Assembly: GCA_002067405.1 (NCBI GenBank)
Contig: MVRP01000001.1
Span: 62,001-126,000, forward strand
Direction: 5' to 3'
DNA: 64,000 nt
Origin: Syntrophorhabdaceae bacterium PtaU1.Bin034
GTDB taxonomy: Bacteria > Desulfobacterota_G > Syntrophorhabdia > Syntrophorhabdales > WCHB1-27
The notes beneath the pieces were generated by a model. It saw only the letters and a list, made by a program, of their open reading frames with translations, had not been told where the DNA came from and made no database searches. Within the stretch, counting starts at the first letter, position 1. Every line of letters starts with the position of its first letter. A program made the position numbers and the translations under genes. Shown here piece by piece: positions 8,096 to 15,963 of this stretch.

Positions 8096-9379
8096 CTAGG
8101 CCTCCCTTTCCACTATCATTGCCATGCCCTGGCCGCCGCCGATACACATTGTGGCAAGTCCGTATTTGAGTCCCAGTCTCGGCATCTGGTACATGAGGGT
8201 TGTAATCAGTCTGGCGCCGGTGCACCCGATGGGATGGCCGATGGAAATACCGCCACCGTGCATATTGGTCCTTGCAAGGTCAAGCTTCAGTTCCCTGATG
8301 TTCGAAATAGCCTGCGACGCAAAAGCTTCGTTCAGTTCGATCATGTCGATCTGATCGATGGCCAGGCCGGCCTTCTTGGCAGCCTTCTTGACCGCCGGAA
8401 CAGGTCCGAGCCCCATGTACTGGGGATCCACGCCGCCTGCCGCATAAGAGACTATCTTGCCGAGAGGCTTGATGCCCAATTCCTTCGCTTTGTCCCGGGA
8501 CATGAGAACCACGGCTGCTGCTGCGTCGTTAAGGCCTGAGGCATTACCCGCAGTCACTGTTCCGCCCTTCTTGAAGGCAGTCCCCAGTTTCGCCATTTTC
8601 TCGACCGACGTATCCATCGGCCGTTCGTCGGTATCGAACACGACCGGATCGCCCTTTTTCTGAGGGATCACTACGGGGATGATCTCGGGCTTGCACCAGC
8701 CCTCCTTGATCGCCTGGCGTGCCCTCTGATGGCTCATTGCGCCGAATTGATCCTGCTCTTCGCGGCTTATGCCGTATTTCTCCGCGATGTTCTCTGCAGT
8801 CAGACCCATGTGATAACCGTAGAAAATCTCCCACACGCCGTCGAGGACCATCAGGTCAACCGCTTCCGTATTGAACATGCGGGCGCCGAAGCGCAGGCCG
8901 GGAAGCGAAAAAGGCGACTGGCTCATGTTCTCCATGCCGCCCGCCACGATGACGTCTGCATCACCTGCCATAATTGTCTGTGCGCCGCTTATGATAGCAC
9001 GGAGGCCGGAAGCACACACCTTGTTGACCGTAAAGGCGTTTGTTTCCTTCGGCACACCGCCGTAAATGGCTGCCTGCCTGGCCGAGTTCTGGCCCAGGCC
9101 TGCCTGGAGCACGTTCCCCATGATGACTTCGTCAACGACGACTTCTTTCAGCGAATTGTCAAAATTATAGTATTTTGCTTCGAGGTCGGTATCCAGCTTT
9201 CCTCCGAAGATTTCCGGAGCAAATTCCGCGTCCTTGGTCCTCGACGGCCTTATGCCTACCCTCTTCAACGCTTCGTTAATGACCAACCCACCCAATTTTA
9301 CTACAGGTACATCTTTAAGGCTCTGTCCAAACTGACCGACAGCCGTTCTAGCTGCTGATACAATAACAACCTCTCTCAT
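8096..9379 (-). CDS. Acetyl-CoA acetyltransferase (thiolase)
   Basis: A thiolase II of 427 residues. The acylated Cys is in NKVCASGLRA, followed by NEAFASQAI, the catalytic His in IGHPIGCTGAR, and the C-terminal Cys in CIGGGQGMAM. It is about 30-35 residues longer than usual biosynthetic thiolases because of an insertion near residues 45-80 (TKDAEFAPEIFGGKLDTD...), rich in charged residues. It is the first gene of the operon and probably cleaves or forms acetoacetyl-CoA. AAAGGAG supports the ATG. Confidence 0.94.
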   Translation of the reverse strand: MREVVIVSAARTAVGQFGQSLKDVPVVKLGGLVINEALKRVGIRPSRTKDAEFAPEIFGGKLDTDLEAKYYNFDNSLKEVVVDEVIMGNVLQAGLGQNSARQAAIYGGVPKETNAFTVNKVCASGLRAIISGAQTIMAGDADVIVAGGMENMSQSPFSLPGLRFGARMFNTEAVDLMVLDGVWEIFYGYHMGLTAENIAEKYGISREEQDQFGAMSHQRARQAIKEGWCKPEIIPVVIPQKKGDPVVFDTDERPMDTSVEKMAKLGTAFKKGGTVTAGNASGLNDAAAAVVLMSRDKAKELGIKPLGKIVSYAAGGVDPQYMGLGPVPAVKKAAKKAGLAIDQIDMIELNEAFASQAISNIRELKLDLARTNMHGGGISIGHPIGCTGARLITTLMYQMPRLGLKYGLATMCIGGGQGMAMIVEREA

Positions 9380-9391
9380 GGTTTGCTCCTT

Positions 9392-9413
9392 TCGATTATA
9401 AATCGATTATAAA
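9392..9413. repeat. Perfect 11-bp direct repeat in the thiolase leader
   Basis: TCGATTATAAA occurs twice back to back (9392-9402 and 9403-9413), a spacing of one helical turn. It lies between the predicted -10 box and the ribosome site of the thiolase operon. It could be a repressor site in the early transcribed region; no regulator can be named. Confidence 0.6.
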
Positions 9414-9425
9414 AAAATTCACAAT

Positions 9426-9454
9426 CTTTTAACGTAAACAGAGCCGTTTGTCAA
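9426..9454 (-). promoter_or_regulatory. Sigma-70-like promoter for the thiolase operon
   Basis: On the minus strand TTGACA (9454-9449) is followed 17 bases later by TAAAAG (9431-9426). The perfect -35 and correct spacing just upstream of the first operon gene support it; the -10 matches 4 of 6. Confidence 0.6.
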
Positions 9455-9571
9455 CCTTTTTAAAGGCTTTTCAAGGTGTTCCGAAAGGCCAAGCAGTGGT
9501 TTTCCCGCCGTAACAGGCATTCCGGAAGCGTGACAAAGGAAGGAGCAGCCGAGCACATTTTTATCGGGCAA

Positions 9572-9818
9572 TCAGAAGTAGAGATCACGCTCCCCCTGTT
9601 CCAATCGCCTTAGCCGCTTCTCCGTCTCTGCCCGCACCCGGGTGTTCGGGATTTGTTCAAGGTGCAGCCTGATCATCTTTCCCCTCTTTTCCAAGGCAAG
9701 CCGTTTGTGCACCATCTCCTCGAGGGCGATCACCTCCAGCTCGACCTCGGATGAGAAGGTTCTCTATAAGGTTCTCGTCGATAAAACCGGTAGTGACAAC
9801 GGCTTGATCCCTATCCAC
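9572..9818 (-). pseudogene. Small gene after hydE, apparently frameshifted
   Basis: A GTG at 9818, overlapping the hydE end, opens a coding-like frame (MDRDQAVVTTGFIDENLIEN). After about 25 codons the plausible coding moves to another frame, which continues (VELEVIALEEMVHKRLALEK, then LEQIPNTRVRAETEKRLRR) to a TGA at 9574-9572. The 247-base span is not a multiple of three, as expected for one indel. A short direct repeat (GAGAACCTT twice) lies at the likely shift point and could cause slippage. The combined product would be about 80 residues, helical and charged. Alternatively only the second frame is translated, from an internal GTG or ATG. I do not recognise the family. Confidence 0.4.
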
Positions 9819-10902
9819 GTTTGATTGTCCCCTCCCTGCCCGACGACCCGTATGGCGCAGGCTTCCTGCTATGCCCGTAATCGGTCGCGATTGACCGCCC
9901 CGATTGAAGGATGATCCCTGATATGCAGGGAACGCATTGGATCGGTCCTTCCTCGGTGATGCAGATCTTGTTGGGATATATCTCGTAGAGCTTCTTGTAG
10001 CGAACCGGTGTTATATCGGGCATCACCACGTTTGCACCACGCGCCAGGGCCAATTGCCGCCCTTCAGGATGGATGCTTCCCAGGGCGGTAGTAGCCGGAA
10101 GATGGGTGAAAGGCAGAGCAATACGGGCAACGGCCAACACTTTAAGGGTCATCCCTACATCGCCGGTTGTGCAGCCGGCCAGTGGTGTACCGTAATGAGG
10201 GATGAACGGTCCGATTCCCGCCATTTCCACATCCAGCTCCCGCAAGAGCAGAATATCGTCCGCAATCGACTCGATGGTCTGACCCGGCAGTCCTACCATG
10301 TTGCCGGAACCTACCTGGTACCCCAGTTCCTTCAGCCAGACAAGCCTTCTTATTCTGCCTTCGAGCGTCGTGCCCGGCCGCAGTTTTGTGAAAAGCTCGG
10401 GGTCTGCTGTCTCGTGTTTGAGGAGATACCGATCTGCCCCCGCCTTTCTCATGAGCCGGTAATCAGCCTTCTTCCGGTCGCCCACCGACACGGTGACAGC
10501 CACACCATGCTCTTCTTTCAGCCGGACAATCAATCCGGCGAGCATCTCTCCCGTGTAAAACGGGTCTTCTCCCGATTGGAGGACGATTGTCTTCAGTCCT
10601 GCCTGTGCTCCCTCTCGCGCTGCATCAAGGATCTCCTCCGCGCTCATCCGGTACCGCTCAAGGGTACGGTTATCTCTCCTTAATCCGCAATAGAGGCAAT
10701 TCTTGACGCAATAATTTGAGAATTCAATTATTCCCCGAAGGTGGACCTCGTCGCCCATATGCCGGCTCCGGACTCGATCAGCACACTCAAATACGTTATC
10801 TTCATCCTTACCCTTCGATTGAATGAGGGCGATCAGGTCCTCTTTCGAGGGGTTTCCGAGGTGTTCAAGCCTCGCCAGAACCTCGTCTGTATTCTTGCCC
10901 AT
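9811..10902 (-). CDS. hydE: [FeFe]-hydrogenase H-cluster maturase HydE
   Basis: 363 residues. The radical SAM cluster motif is CVKNCLYCGL (C-x3-C-x2-C, about residue 64), preceded by the family's GIIEFSNYC. SVGDRKKADYRLMRKAGADR and GSGNMVGLPGQT are typical of HydE. HydE is a radical SAM enzyme that acts on thiol-containing substrate chemistry while building the 2Fe subcluster with HydF and HydG. It lies in the same-strand cluster with hydF and two hydA genes, which makes HydE far likelier than biotin synthase. GGGAG precedes the ATG. Confidence 0.93.
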   Translation of the reverse strand: MGKNTDEVLARLEHLGNPSKEDLIALIQSKGKDEDNVFECADRVRSRHMGDEVHLRGIIEFSNYCVKNCLYCGLRRDNRTLERYRMSAEEILDAAREGAQAGLKTIVLQSGEDPFYTGEMLAGLIVRLKEEHGVAVTVSVGDRKKADYRLMRKAGADRYLLKHETADPELFTKLRPGTTLEGRIRRLVWLKELGYQVGSGNMVGLPGQTIESIADDILLLRELDVEMAGIGPFIPHYGTPLAGCTTGDVGMTLKVLAVARIALPFTHLPATTALGSIHPEGRQLALARGANVVMPDITPVRYKKLYEIYPNKICITEEGPIQCVPCISGIILQSGRSIATDYGHSRKPAPYGSSGREGTIKRG

Positions 10903-10945
10903 TTGTCTCCCGCTGTTTACTCAGTACGGATGCCTTTGATCCGCG

Positions 10946-11392
10946 TTACAGGTACTTACCTGAAATGTAATTACTCAGCTGCTCGATCAGCGACTCCTGC
11001 TCAGCGATGATCGACTTCACCACATCGCCGATGGAAATAAGGCCGATAAATCTGTTGCCTTCGAAGACCGGAAGGTGACGGATTTTCTTGCCCGTGATCA
11101 CGACCATGGCATCTTCCACCGTATTGTCCGGCTTCACCGTGTACAATTCGGGAAAAGGCGTCATAATCTCCTCTACTGCAGTCTCCCTCGAGGTCTTGCC
11201 CTTCAGTATGACCTTTCTCGCATAGTCCCGTTCGGATACGATGCCGTACACCGTACCGGCTCCGTCGATCACCATCAATGCTCCGATCTCCTTCTCCCCC
11301 ATCAGAGTCAATGCCTCGAACACCTTGGCCTTCGGATCAATCGACCAAACGACTTCACTTTTGTTCTTCAAGATGTCTCTTACCGTTCTCAT
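10946..11392 (-). CDS. CBS-domain pair protein
   Basis: 148 residues, essentially two CBS domains (about 7-65 and 75-135). Typical segments are MVIDGAGTVYGIVSERDYARK and KIRHLPVFEGNRFIGLISIGDVVK. Stand-alone CBS pairs bind adenine nucleotides or NAD-type ligands and often act as energy or redox sensors. Its place between hydE and hydF suggests regulation of hydrogenase assembly or activity, but that is inference. GGAGGGGG supports the start. Confidence 0.9.
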   Translation of the reverse strand: MRTVRDILKNKSEVVWSIDPKAKVFEALTLMGEKEIGALMVIDGAGTVYGIVSERDYARKVILKGKTSRETAVEEIMTPFPELYTVKPDNTVEDAMVVITGKKIRHLPVFEGNRFIGLISIGDVVKSIIAEQESLIEQLSNYISGKYL

Positions 11393-11466
11393 AACCCCCT
11401 CCCGTTTGGTGAGATAGAAACACTTTTAATTACTATAGTATAGCCGTAAAAAAGCTGTCCGGCAAA

Positions 11467-12711
11467 CTATGTCTTCTCGCTTTCTTCAAACAGGAGCCTT
11501 GCCTCCGGGAACGGCCTGAGTGCCCGCTTCAGAATGCCCAGCACATACGCGATGAGCACGCCGTAATTAACTACCGGCACGCCGGCCGCCTGCGCCATCA
11601 TCAAACGATGGAGCATCTCCTTGCGGTTGATCATGCATGCGCCGCAGTGAATGATAAGCTTGTAGTCCTCGAGACCGGAGGGGAGCTCCAATCCGCTGAC
11701 CCATTTGAAGTTGAGTGCGCCGCCCACAATCTGCCTGAGCCATCGGGGGATTTTCACGGTACCGATGTCGTCCTCCACACGATGATGCGTACATGCTTCG
11801 GCGACAAGGACCTTGTCCCCCGGCACCAGGTCCTCTATGGCCTTTGCACCCATGACAAGCGTCGCCAGATCACCCTTGTAGCGGGCGAAAAGGATGGAAA
11901 ATGAGGTCATGAGCACGTCTTTGGGAGTGTCTGCGGCTACCTTCAGGAACGCCTGGGAATCGGTGACCACCAACCTGGGTTTGTCTTTCAGCGAAGCGAG
12001 GGCCGCTTTCAGCTCCCGCTCTTTCACGACAAGCGTCATGGCGTCGTTATCGAGAATGTCCCTGATTGTCTGCACCTGCGGCAAAATAAGCCTGCCCTTG
12101 GGCGCTGCGAGATCGATGGGCACCACAAGAACGACCATATCGCTCGGGGAAATCAGATCGCCAAGAATGGTGGGGTTCATCCAGTCTTTGGGAGCGGAGC
12201 GGATCATTGCCATCTTGAGCGCATCGATCCCCTGTCCTGTCAGGGCGCTCACCGGGACCATCGGGATATCCAGCTCTTTGCCGATCCCGTCCGGTCGGAC
12301 ATCCGGGTGGAGGTCAATCTTATTGATCACCCCGACGACCGATACCTTGTTCTCCCGCGCTTTTTCGATGATCCCCTGTTCGTACGTCCCAACCCCTTCG
12401 ACAGGATCAATGACGAGAAGCAGCAGGTCGGTCTTTGCGAGAACAGCGAGGGCCTTTTGTATGCGAAGGGCCCCGAGGTCGCCCACGTCGTCTATTCCCG
12501 CAGTATCGATAAGGACTACCGGACCGATGGGAAGGATCTCCATCGATTTGTAGACAGGGTCGGTCGTCGTTCCCGGAACATCCGAGACAATAGCGATGCT
12601 CTGATTCGTCAGCGCATTGATGAGGCTCGATTTGCCCGCATTTCTCCTTCCAAAAATGGCGATATGGAGCCTGCTGCCTCTGGGTGTTTCATTCAGCGTC
12701 TGATCTGCCAT
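11467..12711 (-). CDS. hydF: [FeFe]-hydrogenase maturation GTPase HydF
   Basis: A 414-residue TrmE-type GTPase with P-loop GRRNAGKSSL, switch DVPGTTTDPV, DTAGIDD and NKID. The C-terminal part has the HydF iron-sulfur motif: C-T-H near residue 308 and HCGAC about 45 residues later. HydF is the scaffold that carries the diiron subcluster to apo-HydA. The preferred ATG (12711) lies inside the end of aspA, preceded by AGGAAC, so the two genes overlap by 23 bases. HydE is nearby; HydG, the third maturase, is not seen in this window. Confidence 0.95.
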   Translation of the reverse strand: MADQTLNETPRGSRLHIAIFGRRNAGKSSLINALTNQSIAIVSDVPGTTTDPVYKSMEILPIGPVVLIDTAGIDDVGDLGALRIQKALAVLAKTDLLLLVIDPVEGVGTYEQGIIEKARENKVSVVGVINKIDLHPDVRPDGIGKELDIPMVPVSALTGQGIDALKMAMIRSAPKDWMNPTILGDLISPSDMVVLVVPIDLAAPKGRLILPQVQTIRDILDNDAMTLVVKERELKAALASLKDKPRLVVTDSQAFLKVAADTPKDVLMTSFSILFARYKGDLATLVMGAKAIEDLVPGDKVLVAEACTHHRVEDDIGTVKIPRWLRQIVGGALNFKWVSGLELPSGLEDYKLIIHCGACMINRKEMLHRLMMAQAAGVPVVNYGVLIAYVLGILKRALRPFPEARLLFEESEKT

Positions 12712-14140
12712 CAATGTTCCTGCCTTTCTTTCCCTTCAATTTGCGCGCCCCCGCGATTCCCGGCCTCGTCAATTCTGCGGTGGAAAAGATGATCTCAAGC
12801 TCTTCGCTCGTAAAAGCGCCTGATTCGACTGCCACTTCCCGGACTGTTTTTCCTTCTGCCGCGGCCTTTCTCGACAGATCAGCCGCTTTTTCGTAGCCGA
12901 TATACGGGACGAGTGCCGTCACGAGACACCGGCTTTCTTCGAGCCATTGCCGGCACCTCCCTTCGTCCGCCTCGATCCCCTCTATACAGCGGGTCCTGAA
13001 CAGAAACGCCGCCTCCTTAAGCATTTTCAATGCATTCAACAGATTGAAAGCCACGAGGGGGAGGAACGCGTTCAGATCGAGCTGACCGTTGGCCGCAGCC
13101 ATGGCCACGGCCATATCAAAGCACATCACCTGGAACGCGACTTGCGTGACCATCTCGGGTATAACAGGGTTTACCTTGCCGGGCATAATGGAAGACCCGG
13201 TCTGAAGCTGAGGCAATCGGATCTCGCCAATCCCTCCGCGCGGACCCGAAGAAAGGAGGCGCAGATCCGCGGCGATTTTCGCAAGGTTCGCTGCAGCGGC
13301 CTTCACCAGGCCCGATACTTCGACAAAAACGTCCGCATTCTGCGTCACGTCCACGCTGTTTTCTGCCCGTGAAAGGCCGAGTCCGGTAATGTTCTGAAGC
13401 TCTTCTATGGCGGTGTAGATGTAGTTTCTGTCCGCATTGAGCCCGGTGCCTATTGCCGTTCCGCCGAGATTCACCTGGCGAAGACGCTCCTCTACCTTGA
13501 AGAGCCGCCACCTGTCTCGCGCTACCGCTTCGGCAAACGCGCCGAATTCCTGGCCAAGGGTAATGGGTACCGCATCCTGCATTTCCGTGCGCCCCAACTT
13601 CAGTATGTGGGCAAACGCGGCTTCCTTCGCCTGAAAGCTGCCCTGGAGAAGGGCTATTTCCGTGCTCAGCCCGAGAACAAGCTTTATTGCTGCAACTTTG
13701 AGGGCGGTGGGATAGACATCGTTTGTCGACTGTGACAGATTGACATGATCCAGGGGACTGACAAGGGTGTAATCGCCCTTCTTGCCTCCCAGCAGCTCAA
13801 TCGCCCGGTTGGCCAGCACCTCATTCATATTCATGTTGACCGAGGTGCCCGCGCCGCCCTGAAGGGCGTCGGTGATGAAATGGTCCATGAGCTTCCCGTC
13901 AGCCACCTCGATTGCCGCCTGCACAATCGCCGTTCCTATCCGTTCCGGCAACAAGCCTGCCCCCATGTTCGCAAGGGCGCACCCCTGCTTTACCTCTGCC
14001 AGGGCGCGGATCAATTCCTCAGGCGTCTTGAATCCCGAAACGGCGAAGTTCTGCGCTGCCCGATGGGTGTGGACGCCATAATATGCGTTCTCGGGGATCT
14101 CGACTCGTCCCAGGAAATCTTCTTCGATACGATAGCTCAT
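12689..14140 (-). CDS. aspA: Aspartate ammonia-lyase
   Basis: 483 residues of the fumarase/aspartase superfamily. Motifs are SQSTNDVYPTALK, QDAVPITLGQEF and the signature GSSIMPGKVNPVIPE with the flexible catalytic-loop Ser. It would convert aspartate to fumarate and ammonia. It sits between hydA1 and hydF and overlaps hydF, so it is co-transcribed with maturation genes. From general knowledge aspA is recurrently seen in [FeFe]-hydrogenase maturation clusters. Ammonia supply for the azadithiolate bridge is one idea, but this sequence cannot show it. No strong Shine-Dalgarno site precedes the ATG. Confidence 0.93.
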   Translation of the reverse strand: MSYRIEEDFLGRVEIPENAYYGVHTHRAAQNFAVSGFKTPEELIRALAEVKQGCALANMGAGLLPERIGTAIVQAAIEVADGKLMDHFITDALQGGAGTSVNMNMNEVLANRAIELLGGKKGDYTLVSPLDHVNLSQSTNDVYPTALKVAAIKLVLGLSTEIALLQGSFQAKEAAFAHILKLGRTEMQDAVPITLGQEFGAFAEAVARDRWRLFKVEERLRQVNLGGTAIGTGLNADRNYIYTAIEELQNITGLGLSRAENSVDVTQNADVFVEVSGLVKAAAANLAKIAADLRLLSSGPRGGIGEIRLPQLQTGSSIMPGKVNPVIPEMVTQVAFQVMCFDMAVAMAAANGQLDLNAFLPLVAFNLLNALKMLKEAAFLFRTRCIEGIEADEGRCRQWLEESRCLVTALVPYIGYEKAADLSRKAAAEGKTVREVAVESGAFTSEELEIIFSTAELTRPGIAGARKLKGKKGRNIDGRSDAE

Positions 14141-14209
14141 GTGGTAATAAAGGCAGGCTGGCGCCGGATGGCCCGGCGCCAGCCAGAATCCATGTCGTTA
14201 AAACACGTG

Positions 14210-15937
14210 TCAGTACTGTTTGCTCCTCGGCGTATACTTTGTGTGGAGCAGTTTATGAGATTTGTGGCCGAGAGGTTCTCCCAGGTATTCCTGGTAAATC
14301 TGCTTGATGGAAGGGTTCTCATGCGATTTTCTGTGCTTGAGCGCCTTGTCTTCCCCGTAGAGCGCCTGAGCGCGAAGAATCCTTTTCTCGTTGCTCACCG
14401 GGATAGGCTGTCCTCCACCTCCGACGCATCCGCCGGGACACGCCATTACTTCAATGAAGTGATACGGGCCGCTTTCCCCGCTCTTCACCCTTTCCAGCAG
14501 TTTTCGGGCATTGCCGAGACCGTGCGCCACTGCCACCTTCACGTCGCCGACGCCTTCAATGGGGACAACGGCCTCTTTTACGCCTTCGAGCCCTCTCACC
14601 TGGGTGAAGTCGACGCTTTCAAGGGTTTTTCCGGTCAGGAGCTCATAGGCGGTCCTCAACGCCGCTTCCATCACCCCGCCGGTGGCGCCGAAAATCGTCG
14701 CTGCCCCGGTGTACTCTCCCAGAGGATTATCATAACTCTCGTCGGGCAGGCCCTGAAAATCGATGCCTGCCTCACGGATCATTCTCGCAAGCTCCCTGGT
14801 CGTCAAGACGTAGTCGACATCCTGAAAGCCGCTGTCCGTCATTTCCGGTCTTGCACATTCAAATTTCTTCGCCGTGCACGGCATTACCGAGACGACCACT
14901 ATATTGGCCGGATCGATCTTTTCCTTCTCCGCATAATAGGTCTTTGTCAATGCCCCGAGCATTTGATGGGGCGACTTGCATGTGGAGAGGTTCGGAATGA
15001 ACTCGGGGTAGAATGTTTCGGCAAACTTGATCCAGCCGGGTGAGCAGCTCGTGATCATCGGCAGCACCCCGCCTTCCTTCACCCTCTTTATCAGCTCGCT
15101 TCCTTCTTCCAGGATCGTCAGGTCCGCGGCAAAGTTCGTGTCGAAGACGCGGTCGAAGCCGAGCCTTCTGACTGCCGCCAGCATCTTCCCGGTGACGAGG
15201 GTACCCGGAGGATACCCGAATTCCTCACCCAAAGCCGCCCTTACCGCGGGTGCGTCCTGAATGACGACGAATTTCTCGGGATCCGAGATCGCCTTCCACA
15301 CGTCGTCCACATTCGATTTCTCGGTAATGGCCCCGACCGGGCAGACCACCGAGCATTGGCCGCAGTTGGCGCACACGCTTTCTCCAAGGCTTGCCTCAAA
15401 TGCCGGTTCCACCCTGCTTTCAAACCCCCTGCCCTGCACAAAGAGCGCGCCCACTGCCTGCTGCTCCTGGCACACTGCCACGCATCGCCGGCACAGGATG
15501 CACTTGTTCGGGTCGCGAACGAGGGAGGGAGAGCTGTCGTCGATCGCGCCTCCGCTCTTGGCCCCGGTAAACGCGACCTCCCTCACTCCCAATTCTTCGG
15601 CAATGCTCTGCAGCTCACAATTGAGGTTGCGAGCACAGGCGAGGCACTCGAAAGGATGGTTCGAAAGGAGCATCTCCACTGAGAATCTCCTCGCTTTCCG
15701 CACCCTGTCATTGCTGCTCGCCACCACCATCCCTTCCGCGGCGGGGAGGGTGCAGGAGGCCTGCAGGTTCCTGTTACCCTGCACCTCGACGAGGCAGACA
15801 CGGCATGCTCCGATGGCCTGCACCTCGGGGAGATAGCAAAGGGTAGGGATATGGACGCCTGCCTTTCTCGCAGCCTCCAAAACGGATGTTCCTTCTTCAA
15901 CCTGTACGCTTCGTCCGTCTATGGTTAGGTTTATCAT
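14210..15937 (-). CDS. hydA: NADH-linked [FeFe]-hydrogenase catalytic subunit, module 1
   Basis: 575 residues. Order: [2Fe-2S] ferredoxin domain (Cys 34, 45, 48, 62), His-ligated [4Fe-4S] site (HPFECLACARNLNC), two [4Fe-4S] sites (CILCRRCVAVC and CANCGQCSVVC), then the H-cluster domain. L1 reads TSCSPGW, L2 MPCTAKKFE and L3 EVMACPGGCVGGGGQP. This is the group A3 (HndD/HydA) layout of multimeric NAD(P)-dependent, often bifurcating enzymes. L1 has one Cys where many enzymes have two. It follows hydC1 and the hydB1-gltD fusion, which supply NADH and flavin chemistry. AAGGAG precedes the ATG. Confidence 0.95.
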   Translation of the reverse strand: MINLTIDGRSVQVEEGTSVLEAARKAGVHIPTLCYLPEVQAIGACRVCLVEVQGNRNLQASCTLPAAEGMVVASSNDRVRKARRFSVEMLLSNHPFECLACARNLNCELQSIAEELGVREVAFTGAKSGGAIDDSSPSLVRDPNKCILCRRCVAVCQEQQAVGALFVQGRGFESRVEPAFEASLGESVCANCGQCSVVCPVGAITEKSNVDDVWKAISDPEKFVVIQDAPAVRAALGEEFGYPPGTLVTGKMLAAVRRLGFDRVFDTNFAADLTILEEGSELIKRVKEGGVLPMITSCSPGWIKFAETFYPEFIPNLSTCKSPHQMLGALTKTYYAEKEKIDPANIVVVSVMPCTAKKFECARPEMTDSGFQDVDYVLTTRELARMIREAGIDFQGLPDESYDNPLGEYTGAATIFGATGGVMEAALRTAYELLTGKTLESVDFTQVRGLEGVKEAVVPIEGVGDVKVAVAHGLGNARKLLERVKSGESGPYHFIEVMACPGGCVGGGGQPIPVSNEKRILRAQALYGEDKALKHRKSHENPSIKQIYQEYLGEPLGHKSHKLLHTKYTPRSKQY

Positions 15938-15963
15938 TCTGGCTCCTTCCTAAGTACTGGGAT

